DNA of 64,000 nucleotides from Ontholestes murinus (taxonomy: Eukaryota; Arthropoda; Insecta; Coleoptera; Staphylinidae). A model generated the notes under the pieces. The model was not told the DNA's origin. It ran no database searches and was given only the letters and a program-made list of their open reading frames with translations. Positions 22,090-33,600 of the stretch are shown here, one piece after another; position 1 is the first letter of the stretch; every line of letters starts with the position of its first letter. The position numbers and the translations under genes are program-made. The DNA lies in the NCBI GenBank assembly GCA_963969525.1, contig OZ018394.1:18058976-18122975 (forward strand). Direction: 5' to 3'.

Positions 22090-24230
22090 AGGAATTATTA
22101 TATTTTTTTAATTTTTAAAAGAAGTCTAGATTTCTAAACGAATCTTTTTTTTTAATTTTAGAGCTTCCAATAAAATCTTAACAATTTAGAAAACGAGTTG
22201 AATTAAAAAATCTTAAAACTTAGAGAAGAAATTAGTGGAAATATCTTGAATTCTTGAAAAAGTCTAGATTTTAGAAAAAAAATTAAAAAATACAAAATCT
22301 ATGACCTCAAAAAAAAATTAAATTACTGAAAATTTCGTGAACCCTCAATAAAAGATTTCTAAAATCAAATTTTCTAAAAAGTTCTAGAGCCTTCAAGAAA
22401 ATCTTTACAATTTAGAAGATAAGAAGATAACCTTGAAATCTGAAGGAGAAAATTCTGGAAATTTCCTGAGCCCTTGGAAAAAAGTCTAGATTTCTAAATG
22501 AAAATTTTCTAATAATTCTAGAACCTCCTAGAAATTTAGAAGACCAATTGAAAAAATAACTTGAAATGGGGAAGAGAAATTACTGAAAATTCCTAAAATT
22601 TTCTCGAAAATAAAAAAACATTCCTAGGGGAAAATTTTCTAAAAAATTCTAGACCCTCCATGAAAAATTCCGCAATTTAGAACTATCTAAATAATTTTAT
22701 TGAAACAAAATGTTGAATTCTAGAGAAGCAATTACTAAATTTACCTGAATTCTCGAAAAGAAGACAAATTAAAAAACATTTAGAGTCTGAAAGAAAATCT
22801 TCGCGATTTATAAGAAAAGTTGAAAAAAAATTAATTTGGTGAAGAAGTTATTTACCTTTAAAACACACTACAATCAAATAATTCTGAAATTACAGACAAT
22901 TTTGATAAACAAAATCTACAAGAGGGTGTGGCCATTTTTTTAGAAAAAAAATTCTAGAGAATCCTGATGCCTCAAAGAAAATCTTTGCAATTTAAAAGAT
23001 GACTTCAAAAAAAATCTTGTTCTAGATTTGCAGAAGAAAATTCTAAAAATTCAAGAGCCTCAAACAACTCTTTGCGATTTAGAAAACAAGTTGAAAAAAA
23101 TTTGAAATGTGAAGAAGAAATTATTACAAATTTCCTGAACAAATTTTCTAAAAAAGCCTTTATTTAAATCTTCGCAATTTACTGAAAAATGTCCCGAATT
23201 CTACAAAAAAATCTACATTTCTAGAAAAAAAATTCTAAAAACTTCGCAGTTTGTAAAAGACAGCTTAAAGAAACAATCTTGATATCTGCAGGAGAAATAA
23301 CTGAAATGAGTCTAGATTTCTAGGAACAGATCCAAATCTGAATAAAGGAACAGATCCAAATCTAATAAAAAGGTGTACATTTCTGTAAAAGATTTTTTTA
23401 AATTTTTGAGCACTGAAGGAAATCTTTGCAATTTATAAGACAATATTAAAATCTGGAAGAGAAATTACTGGAAACAGCCTCAAAGAAAATTCTATAAATA
23501 TTGAAACGAACTAAAAAATGTAGAATTCCGGAATAAGACCTTTGCTAAAAATTCTGAAAATATGAAGAAAAAATTACTGTAAACTTTTAGAATCCTCCAA
23601 AAAACTTGTGAAAAATTCTAGAATCCTCGATCAAAATTCTTTGAAACGGAAGATGAAAAAAACTGAAAATATGGAGAAGGAATTACTGAAACTTCTAGAA
23701 GTTCTAGAAATTTTGAAGAAAATATCCTAATAAATTGTAAGATTAAACAAAATCTTGGGAGAGCTTTTTGAATAATCTAGAGCTCTCGAAATTTTTGCTA
23801 AAAATTCTGGAAATATCTATTTATTTATTAGATAAGAAAAAGAAATTACTGTACACTTCTAGAATCCTCAAACAAAGTTTTATTAATCTAAAATGAAATC
23901 TTGTGAAAAATTCTAAAAACCTCAATGTAAAAATAAACTAAAAGTATGGATCATCTGAGAAAATTATAGAAATTTAGAAGAAAATTTTCTAATAGAAAAA
24001 GTTTTACAAAATCTTGTATAGAAACACCACGAATTTTATATAAATAAATATAAATAATTATTTTCTGAAAAATTTTAAAACTCTTGAATAAAATCTTTGC
24101 TAAAATTGTAAAAATTTCTAGACTTTTCGATGAAAATTCTTTGGAAAGGAAGTTGTAATGAAACATAAAAGTGTGGAGGAGAAATTACTGAAATTTAAAG
24201 AAGAGTTTTTTTTTTCTCATAAATTTAACA
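22090..24230. repeat. Degenerate AT-rich satellite array B
   Basis: A diverged tandem repeat built on blocks such as TCTAGATTTCTAAA, AAATTTTCTAAAAAATTCTAG, CCTCCAAGAAAATCTT, AATTTAGAAGA and GGAGAAGAAATTACTGGAAA. Spacing is about 150-180 bp but irregular. The style resembles array A and the inverted array at 57020-58130. No gene is seen. Confidence 0.65.
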
Positions 24231-24235
24231 TGTCT

Positions 24236-24335
24236 AAATTAGACTTGTTCCCTTTAACTTTTATTTGAAAAGTTTTTAATGTTTTTTTATATTTACAAAA
24301 ATATCAGAAAAAAAAAAAAAATGGCCTCCGGTTTT
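24236..24335. repeat. Dispersed repeat G, internal fragment
   Basis: CCCTTTAACTTTTATTTGAAAAG, then a poly-A run and CGGTTTTA, parallels the part of the 39466-40097 copy around 39720-39830. It abuts the MITE at 24337. Confidence 0.5.
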
Positions 24336-24336
24336 A

Positions 24337-24664
24337 CAACGTGTCCACGTAAGTATGCAATAAATGGGAAACTTTTTTATTTTTAATTTCTCAGAAAATT
24401 TTATTGTTTATAAAAGTTGGTCCTTGATCTTAAACATACAAAAAAGTCAAAACAAATGAAATTCGACGCTATATTAGCAAGATATTGAAAAAATTATAAC
24501 TTTTGTACTTTTTAAGCGAATTTTATTAAGTATTCTCAGTTTTGACGTATCGGTCATTAGTATTTATTATTATCAAATAATTAATTCATTATTTATTAAG
24601 AGTTGTTGTCTCCTAAATTATGGCAGAGCGATCCCATTTGTTGCATACTTACGTGGACACGTTG
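24337..24664. mobile_element. MITE-like element (328 bp) with about 31 bp terminal inverted repeats
   Basis: The left end CAACGTGTCCACGTAAGTAT (24337-24356) and following bases match the complement of the right end ...ATACTTACGTGGACACGTTG (to 24664), with one mismatch over about 31 bp. The interior is noncoding and AT-rich. The target duplication is not clear, so the superfamily is unassigned. Confidence 0.78.
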
Positions 24665-24699
24665 GTAACTTAATATAGCAGTGACTTGAGTAAAAGTAT

Positions 24700-24900
24700 A
24701 TATGTATGGGTGGGTGGCCTCTATCCACCCTCCAATCAGTGAAACATATTCCTAAGATTCAATGAACAATTTTTAATTAGAAGTTTTGTTCGTCATTTAT
24801 TAATTAAATACGCTAGATTGCTGTTCGTAATTCAAAATGCAATAATCTATATTATAAGAATTGGAGGGTGGGATAATGGCCACTCACCCACCTAGTTTAT
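24700..24900. repeat. GGGTGG/CCACCC repeats, inverted pair
   Basis: GGGTGGGTGGCCTCTATCCA (24715-24734) is followed 150 bp later by GGAGGGTGGGATAATGGCCA (24864-24883) in the opposite sense, making a small diverged foldback. Confidence 0.65.
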
Positions 24901-24904
24901 AACT

Positions 24905-25720
24905 ATATCATTGAGGAATGACCTTGAAATTTTCCAAAAAGTAGAATGTGTTATATTAACACTACCATTAAATATTTGATATATCTTTATAGTTAGCAAA
25001 AAAGTAAGGTAAATTTTAATCGATGATTTTTAAAATGTTCTAAAAAACTAATCCTGAAAAGAATTACCTTAAAATTTTTCAGGTGTTGTTTTTTAAAATG
25101 ACCTTAAAATATTTAACTTATCTTTGATAGAGACAAAATGATAAGCGTTGAATTTTTAACTGTACACAAGGAAATCATAGTTAATATTATGAAAATATTG
25201 GAGAAAGTTATTTCTTTGAATAATGACCTTGAAATATCTTTAAAAATTACGATTTTTTTAATAAAACTATAAATATTTTGACATACCAGAAACCAGAAAC
25301 TAAATTTTAAGCCTTGTAATTTTATCTGCACTTAAAGGAAATTGATGTAGATGATATAAATATGTTGTGACCACTAATTCATTAAGCAATGAACTTAAAA
25401 TTTTTAAAAGTTCCACAAAATGATTGTGTTTTTAATGGTATTTTAATTTACCTATTTCTAATGCTTGAAACTTTAATTGTACTCATGAAAATTTTAGTGG
25501 GTGATTTAAATAAGTTTTAAGAAACTGATCATTTCAATAATGATCTTGAAATTTTCGAGGTACCTTAGAATATTTTGTGATTTTAATGAAACTCTAAAAT
25601 AGTTTAGAAATTAGTTGCCTAGCGATAAAACCTGAAAATTGTAGTTAAAAATGTTTAAGTTTTATAAATAAGTATTCCATTAAGAAAAAAACCTGTAAAT
25701 TTTGCAAATATCTAAAGATT
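24905..25720. repeat. Degenerate array C (TGACCTTGAAATTTT units)
   Basis: Variants of AATGACCTTGAAATTTT recur near 24915, 25100, 25221, 25390 and 25539, each followed by an AT-rich segment. The spacing is 120-190 bp. No gene is seen. Confidence 0.55.
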
Positions 25721-25757
25721 AGGACGATAAATAAAATTCACTTTGTTGTTATCACAC
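25719..25757. mobile_element. 39 bp insertion with 11 bp TSD, same family as insertion 5
   Basis: ATATCTAAAGA at 25708-25718 and 25758-25768 flanks 39 bases that are identical to arm sequence of the 15601-15753 insertion (starting TTAGGACGATAAATAAAATT). There is no palindrome or tail, so this is a truncated monomer. Confidence 0.85.
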
Positions 25758-25869
25758 ATATCTAAAGAGATGATATATTTTTAACATTACCTTTAAATAC
25801 ATCACATATCTTTACTCATAGCAAAATTCTAAGCCTTGAAGTTTTAACTGAATCATTGGCAGTAAAGTT

Positions 25870-26215
25870 TTACATGTTGGTTACTCTATATATTCGAGAA
25901 AAATAAAGGATTTTCACGTCTATAGGGTTTAAGTTGTCTCTCTTAAAGTGTCTAATGGGCCACATATGTCCCGGCCCTTAGCGAAATCACGTTCATGAAA
26001 TGTACTTTTTATAATAAAGTACATTTAACTAACATTTGGATAATTATTTGTTAAACTTATCAGTACATTATTACATTCATATAATTTTTATATTTAAATG
26101 CAAAAGACAATATATTTTGTTAAAATGTTAATATCCTAATATAATTGTGTAAAAATATTATATACACTTTTAGTCGCTTTCATAAATTTTTATAATTAAA
26201 TATTTTTGTTTTGTT
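25870..26215. other. Unique noncoding DNA
   Basis: No repeat or gene is recognised. The segment ends in the T-rich tract of the splice-like site at 26219. Confidence 0.5.
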
Positions 26216-26226
26216 TCAGGTAAGAA
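26203..26226 (+). promoter_or_regulatory. Fused splice acceptor/donor (recursive-splicing ratchet point candidate)
   Basis: A pyrimidine tract TTTTTGTTTTGTTTCAG is immediately followed by GTAAGA, joining a good 3' splice site (AG at 26218-26219) to a good 5' splice site (GT at 26220-26221) with no exon between. This is the consensus of zero-length exons used in recursive splicing of long Drosophila introns. A second donor-like GTATGT lies 42 bases downstream at 26262, leaving a possible 14-codon stop-free cassette. The host transcript is unknown. Confidence 0.5.
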
Positions 26227-26261
26227 TCATCAACTTTTCGTCACAAGGAAAAGGATTATGC

Positions 26262-29140
26262 GTATGTATTTATTAATCTTATATATCAAAGGAAGTCAAT
26301 AATTTCTCAGTTATAGTATTATATTAATAGTTATGATCGGTTTTCATTTATACCACTATGCAATACTGCGATTAATGATATTAATTACAAAACTAACTAT
26401 GATTTAAAGAATAATCTTAATGAAATAATTGATTAAATCCGTTTTTACAAAAAGTTACGGTAGATTAAATTAATCCACGATTATTCAGTTCCTCTATTAT
26501 TCACCTGTATTTGCTATATTTCCATTAGAACGGTGCCATTTGGGATTTTATCGAGCGCCGAAGAATTGAATGAAGACAAAAGCCTCATTCCCAATCGTCT
26601 TTAAATATTTAATTCACTCATTCCCCACTTTCCTTTATAATTGCCTTAGAATATACTGTCCTCGATTTTTCAAACCACCTTTAATCTCCTTAATAAATTA
26701 AATTCTATGAAATTTTAGTCGCCTCCTTTGTGATTTACGCGTAACGATTACACGTTATTACAAAAATAGTTTTTAGCTGAAATAATTTTGCCCCTGATAG
26801 GGACATAATGTATGGACCAGCTTAAACGCCAATTAACCAAATGGATTACATTATAAAAATGCAAAACGCGTCCAACGGAATTAAAACATGTAAGTAGTCT
26901 AATAGTTGCCCTTTTCGGAAAAGGGGATCATCCATTGGACGCGAAATTAGCACCGGGTGAAATTTACAATTTTAATAACCATTACGTGGCACTAACAAAA
27001 AAAAAGAGGGGGAGTGAGCGGGGTTGCTCTATTCGCAGGCAGAATTTTTATTCGGGGGAGCCGAGCCCATTTTCCTATATCCCATTTGAAAAACCTCATC
27101 TGCACTGTTGTACGCTCAGCATTTATTCCAATAAAAATCGACTTGTTATTCCCTCATCTATTGTTGTTTGTAGTAACAAATGGCATATGAAGTATCATGT
27201 CGACATTCCGTTTATTGTACACAAATAGCTCGGGACTGGTGTTTCATTTGCGGAACAATAAGTCTTTTGTTCAACATTCACGTACGAGGGTATATGTCAA
27301 TTCTCAAGTCTCATTAGTAGTTTCTGTATAATGTACGATTTTTTATGTCTACTCCAGTTAGGAATTTTATTTGCTTTACTAAATACACACATTATGCGAA
27401 ATGAATAAAATAAACTTTCAAACTTTACGCACGAGCACATATTTCATCAAAGGGTATTTTAGGGCATTAATCAATCCCCAAGTGTCATTAGCAGTTTGTT
27501 TATGGGGAATCCTATTCTGGATACGTTTTTGAGATTTAAATTGGGCGTCGAGATACACTTCATCAAGGGAATTAAATTCCTAAACCTTTATTGTCTCCAT
27601 TTGAAAGGAATGTAAATATAATAACCTTAATGGTTTTGGGTAAACTCGGCACTAGAGTATTATTCATGGACCCGTGCGTGGAATTTAATTAATGGAAGCC
27701 ACTGTTGTATATTTAATTGATTTTTTGTTACGTGGATTATAATTGATGGCCGCGCCGGTTGATGTCTTTACTAGTCCGCACGAGGAGTTTAATTAAATGT
27801 TTATTTTTTTTATTTTCAAGCCCCTGGAGGGAAAATGTAAAATAATTATATTTTATGTGTAACGCGATTATTTGCGATTTAATTATATTTCGGATCTGCA
27901 GCGGACAGAATTAATAAAAACTTTGCGCGGTGTTTTTCAGGTTGTAGGGTGCCAAGTATGTGTGTTACAATTTCATTTTCACGTGAACAAGTTGAATAAC
28001 TGAAGTTATGTAATTTCGTAAAAATAGTAATTATGAGTAACGTACTATATTTATAGCGTAGATGTGTTGAGTTAATTAAAATTTAATCTTGATATTTATA
28101 CATTTATACAGCAGCATCGTTATATACAGTTTCCTGTTAAGATTATAAAGCATAAAAACATTTTTATTTTACTCTAGTATTATTTATCTTACTATAATTT
28201 ATTTCATTGCTTGAAGTAAGTAGAGTATTCTAATAAAAGTTGTTGCTTAATATTTATGGTTATAAAATACAAAGTCGTCAAGTTTGAATTTCTGAAATTG
28301 TTATGTGTCTACAAACTTGTTTAAAAAATGCAAGTTTTTGAATGTAAAGAACAAAAATTTATTTACTATCTAATGAAGTTGTATGGTTAATAATATCTCT
28401 TTGTATTATAACTTAATTTCAAAATCGTAAAATCCAATATATTAAAGTATCCAGTTTGTACGAGTAATACAAATAAATCTGGAAATATTAATCTCCGTCG
28501 AAATGTTTGTCTGCGCGAAAATTAAATCCCCTAATATTTTCTCTGAGGGGAGGAAAATAAAATTTCCAAGTTAATTGAATTAATATTTACACATGGGGTA
28601 GGGTGTGATTGGAATTTCACGAGCGGAGGTGGCGGCGTGCCCGTGTATGTGCGCCGAGGGGGTGAGTTTTGCGGTGGATCATATTTACATCTCGGCCAAT
28701 TCGATTCCGGCACGGCAACTTTATTATACACACGCCGCGGTTTTCTAATCAATCTTCCGCCGAGTCCAAATTAATTGACATTCAAAATTTGACTATATAG
28801 TAATCAAAGTTGTGCAAAGTTGCGAAGATTTATAATTGTGATTGGCACGTTATCAAATTAAAACTAGAGCGCGCATTTATCATCACACATCAAGCCCGGT
28901 CAGGTTTTTTTTTTTTTTCGGGGAGGGCGCTTTTTAACCCTTCCGTGCGCGCCACCTCTGAAATGTTTAATTACCGAATTGATCGGAAAAGTTTGTCGGA
29001 ATTGCAAATATGAAACGGTACAATGGACAATTTCATTTATTTCGGTTGAACTTTTTTGCTCGTTCTATCATCAATTTAGAAATTTTATTTAACGAAAGAG
29101 GAACGTCAATCCAGCGATAATCTTTAATTGTTTCAAACAA
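26262..29140. other. Unique noncoding DNA
   Basis: Non-repetitive sequence rich in TTAATTAA strings. It includes a locally GC-rich patch around 28615-28760 (GGCGGCGTGCCCGTGTATGT and neighbours). Short open frames at 26935-27228, 28531-28752 and 28810-29013 lack recognisable domains. It may hold cis-regulatory elements. Confidence 0.5.
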
Positions 29141-29144
29141 AAAA

Positions 29145-29240
29145 ATTGTGATGTGGCCATCATAGTACTTTCCCTATATTTTCTAGAAAACCATGAGATT
29201 TTCGCAAAAAGAAAAAGAATTGCACTCAAATAGTTTAAAT
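29145..29240. repeat. Dispersed repeat G, copy 2 (end fragment)
   Basis: GTGATGTGGCCATCATAGTA then CTTTCCCTATATTTTCTAGA matches the start of the 39466-40097 copy with few changes, then diverges. Confidence 0.7.
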
Positions 29241-32200
29241 TTTACAACATGAACAAAAAACAATTCATTAACAAGAGAATGAGAAGCAAAACAATTGTTT
29301 TTTTAATATGTAATAGTTTTGAAAAAAAGCTAATTAAATTTTATTTTAAATAATCATTTTTAAACTTTCTAAAAAAAACTTTTAAAAATTTTACAAAGAA
29401 AAAACCTATTGACTATTGAAAACCGTAAAAAATTAATTAAAAAAAATAGTTTAAATTATACAAAAAAAGAAAGAATATACTAATTTTCATATTAAATAAT
29501 TATAAAAGTTTAAAATTCACTTTAATATAGTTTTTACTTTCAATTGAACAGTTCTTAACACAAAAGAATAAAAAAATATTTCTCAAAATACACATAAGCA
29601 CTTATATCTAGCCTTAATAAATTATACCCTCCTTTTATCTAGCGTACTCTTGACCTACCCTAATAAACTATGCGTTAACCTAGCGCCTATTTCCTCGCTT
29701 AAACTCCAGCGTACTCTTGACCTACCCCAACGTGTAATTTATTTGCGCGGGTTAGGAGTATGATTGGTCATTGCACTGTTTATTGTGGTAGGTCAAGAGT
29801 ACGCTAGAACATCTTATGATCAAGAATATTTTAATTTAATTGTATTCAATTAATATTCAATTAGTTTTTAATCAAGTAAGAAAAGAACAGATGAAATTAA
29901 TGAAATTTCAAAGCGCTAAAACAATTGAATTTCTAAAAAAGGAAACAATTCCAACTACTAAAATTTAAAAAAAATGACAATCGAATGAAAAAAATATTTA
30001 AACAAATTATTAAGAAACGCCAAAAAATATGTTTTAATTGAGTGAAATTCTAAAAAACAATTGGAGTTATTAGATATAAAAAATAATTTATAGAAAAAAT
30101 TATGACGAGGTGATTTAGAAAAAGAAAGCAAAAGTTTAAAACAAATTAAACATCACTCCAAAAATAATTAAAATTGTTAGAAATAAAGGAACAACTCAAA
30201 GTTGGTAACCTAAATTTGATGAACAAAATCAATTTAAAAAAGCTTGAAATTATTACAAATTTATATTTAAAAAAAAAACAGTTGACAATACCTAAAAATA
30301 ATCAATTAAAGCTCGACGGACGAAAACAATGATAATTAGTGAAAATAGTTTAAATTTGCCAGAATTAATAACAATTGACAATCAATAATAACGGTAAAAT
30401 CAAACATTAATTTAAAAACAGTTGCATTAAATCAAATTTGTTAATAAGAATTAAATTGACAATAAACAATGTAACGAAAGGAAACAATTGAAAATTATCA
30501 AAAAAACACCTAAAAAAGTTCTGAAAATAATTGAAAACGCTAAAAACACTATAACATTGGAATATTACAGAATTATTGCAAGATCACAAAAAATTATTTG
30601 TGATTAAAACAAATTGCAACGAAAAAACAATCGAAAAAAGATCAAAGCAGGTGGACATTGATAAAAAATTACGAACGAAAACAATTGAAAGTTATACAAA
30701 ACAGCTAAAAGCATTAAAACAATTGAATGCTATTTCAGATGTTAATTACAATTGTTGAAAAGAAAACAATCATCAGTTGACGAAAGAAAATAAAAGTCAA
30801 ATTAAAAATAAAGTTAAAATCATTGATTGCCAAAAGACTGTAACTTAAAAAAAACTGTTGAAATCTAAAAAACAACTAAATTTAAAACAAAACAAAAAAT
30901 AGATTACCGAGATTTTTTTAGACAATAATAAAAAAACAGTTTTAATTTGGTCGATAAAATTGGTTAAATATTATCAAAAACTTGACAAAAACCATTTATA
31001 TTGAAATAAGTGCTAAACAATTGAATGTCTCTACATTAAATAATTCAACACTTAAATATTGAAAGGTTTGGGGGTTTACTTCGTGGTACATCTTGAATGA
31101 GTTGTAATTAAAACACAATTACAATTGAACACTTACAAAACTTGAACATTACATCAAGAATAAATTGAAAGCTTCGATAAACGAAAACTTTCAAAATCAC
31201 CTGAAACTGCTAAAAAAAAAACACAAAATAAATATTAAAAACAATTGGAAAAAAAAATTGGAATGAAAACAATTCAAAGTTAAAAGTTAAAGGCATAAAA
31301 ACAATTGTAAATCAGTTAAGAAAACTGATTATTTAAAAAAATGTATAAATCCAAGAAAGTGCTTAAATAATTTATTAAAACACTAGAAATTTTGTCAAAC
31401 TAAACTGTTGAAAATTTAGAAAAAAGGTAATAAATAATGAGATTTAGTAAAAAATAAAAATTTAGAAAGTACAAAAAATAATAATTTTGCTGGAAACATT
31501 TAAAATTTTATGAAATCATAAAAAAAAAATAGTAAAAAGGAGTTAATATAAATATCTTATCTATGCGAAATAAAAAAGTAAGAAAATGAATTTAAATTTG
31601 TTTTAAAATAATTGGAAATTAACATAAACAAAAAGTTGTCAACAAAACAACGTTAAGAAAAATTTTGGCAGTTAAAAAACAATTACCAGTCCCTAAAAGC
31701 AATTGACGATCAATTAAATCGTGATGGATGAAAACAATTGAAAATTGATAAAAATAGTTAAAATTGCTTAAAAATATATTAGAAACTTGTAAAAACAAAT
31801 TGGCAATCACTAAAAACAATTGACGATCGATTAAATATTGACGAACGAAAACAGTTGAAATTTTTAAAATTAGTTAAAATTACGAAAAAAATATATTAGA
31901 AACAAATTGGCAATCCCTAAAAACAATTGACGATCAATTAAATCCTGACGAATGAAAACTATTGAGTATTGATCAAAATAGTTAAAATTACAAAAAAATA
32001 TATTAGGAACTTGTAAAAAAAAACAAGTGACAGTCCTTAAAACAATTAATATTTAATTAAAGCTCAACGAACGGAAATAATTGATAATTATTAAAAATAG
32101 TTAAATCACCAAAAAAAAAAAAAAATGTTAATTTGTAAAAAATATATTAATATTTTGTAAAAGAAATATTTGACAATCCCTAAAAATAATTTACGATCAA

Positions 32201-32600
32201 TTAAAGCTCCACAAACGAAAACAATTGAAAAATGACAAAAATAGTTAAATATAGTAAAAAATTCTATTAGAAATTTGTAAAAAAGAAACAATTGACTATC
32301 AATTAAATCTTGACAAACGAAAATTAGAAAGAGTAGTTTAAATTATTGGAGAGCTTTTCAAAGGTTTTTTGCAGAAAAAAAATTGATTTTTGTTAAAATT
32401 AAAAAAAAAATAAGACAGTTGCATTAAATTTGTTTAAAAAATTTAATTGAAAATGAAAAAAAAAATAAGTTGAATATTGGCGAAAACAATTTAAAATTAT
32501 TATTAAAAAACGTTTATATTGAAAAAAGGTGCTAAAACAATTGTCTATATAGAAAACAATCGAAAACGTGTTTTTTTAACGAACGTTTTTCTTTTTCAAA
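29240..32600. repeat. AT-rich degenerate array with AAAACAATTGA motifs
   Basis: Sequence is dominated by variants of AAAACAATTGAAAATTG. From 31640 to 32330 it resolves into about six units of 100-120 bp, plus one lengthened by a poly-A run, sharing TTGACGATCAATTAAATC, a CGAACGAAAACAATTGAAA block and AATATATTAGAAACTTGTAA. A fragment of the foldback tail (TTTACTTCGTGGTACATCTT) lies at 31075-31094. Short open frames are repeat products. Confidence 0.65.
29605..29812. repeat. 41 bp minisatellite, locus 2, with inverted units
   Basis: Forward units carry AGCGTACTCTTGACCTACCC (29641-29660 and around 29708). Further right the same string is inverted (GGTAGGTCAAGAGTACGCTAG at about 29787-29807), so the cluster is head to head and roughly palindromic. 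Confidence 0.8.
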
Positions 32601-32830
32601 ACGCAATAAACAATTGATAAAACCAGTCAAATCACCTAAATAAATAAATAAATAAACAAGTTAAATAAATATATAAAGTAATTGTTTGTATCAATGAGAA
32701 AGTTTAACGTGATAAAAACACAAACACATTAAGCGAATGTTCTGAAATTGTTAAGATAAAACAATTGACAAACGATAAAAGCAGTTGGCCACTATCAAAA
32801 AAAGACGAACGCAAATAATTGAAAATTTAT

Positions 32831-33143
32831 ATCTACAAATATTTTATTATTATCAAGATTTTATTCAATAAAGCTTGTTCGAATAATTAAGAATTGGAGG
32901 GTGGATAGAGGCCACCCATCCACCCTACATATACACCGAACATTAATTCAAAATACTGTTTTAGTTTCTATAAAACTACAACAAAATTTGTGCTGTAATG
33001 TACTGTAATAAAACTCAGTGTTTTTGTTGAAGATTTTATTTATATGTAGGGTGGGTGGGTGGCCTCTATCCACTCTCCAATTCTTAATTATTTGAACAAG
33101 CTTTATTGAATAAAATCTTGATGATAATAAAATATTTATAGAT
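32831..33143. mobile_element. Foldback element (313 bp) with about 105 bp arms
   Basis: Bases from 32831 (ATCTACAAATATTTTATTAT) to about 32935 are the inverse of about 33044-33143, with few mismatches. Each arm includes TTGGAGGGTGGATAGAGGCC and CCACCC...CCCTACAT. The loop (about 108 bp) has a TACTGTTTTAGTTTCTATAA segment that recurs in the direct repeat at 33478 onwards. It has no coding capacity. Confidence 0.8.
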
Positions 33144-33204
33144 GAATTATTACGTAAATATTCCTTCGTGTGAAATGTTTTTTTTTTTTGGAGAAACTCT
33201 CACT

Positions 33205-33600
33205 TTAGTGTAAATGGAGGGTGCGATAAAGGTCACCAACCCACTCTACATTTTCATTAAAACCTACTTAAAAATACTGTTGTAGTTTCTTTTCATCCAC
33301 AATGTTTGTAATAATAATTTTCGGGAAATAAGCTCGGAAATTTTATTGAATAAATTTATTACGTAAATATTCATCTGTATACAAAGTTTTTTTTGCACTA
33401 CCCTTGTTTGTAATTACGTGATTGGAGGGTGGGATAGAGGCCACCCACCCACCCTACATTTACATTGAACATTAATGCAAAATACTGTTTTAGTTTCTAT
33501 AAAACTACAACAGAATGTGTGCTATAGTGTGTTGGAATTGAACTCATTGTTTGTGTTGAAGATTCCATGTATATTACGTAATATTTGTGAAATAAATGAA
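33205..33600. repeat. Direct copies of the GGGTGG foldback half-unit
   Basis: 33422-33570 repeats the motif and loop of the 32889-33040 segment (GGGATAGAGGCCACCCACCC, then TACTGTTTTAGTTTCTATAA), about 533 bp away. 33216-33300 is a more diverged copy. Confidence 0.7.

Noticed and set aside
31640..32330. CRISPR-like array
   Set aside because: Units are tandem and degenerate with no unique spacers, and the DNA is eukaryotic.
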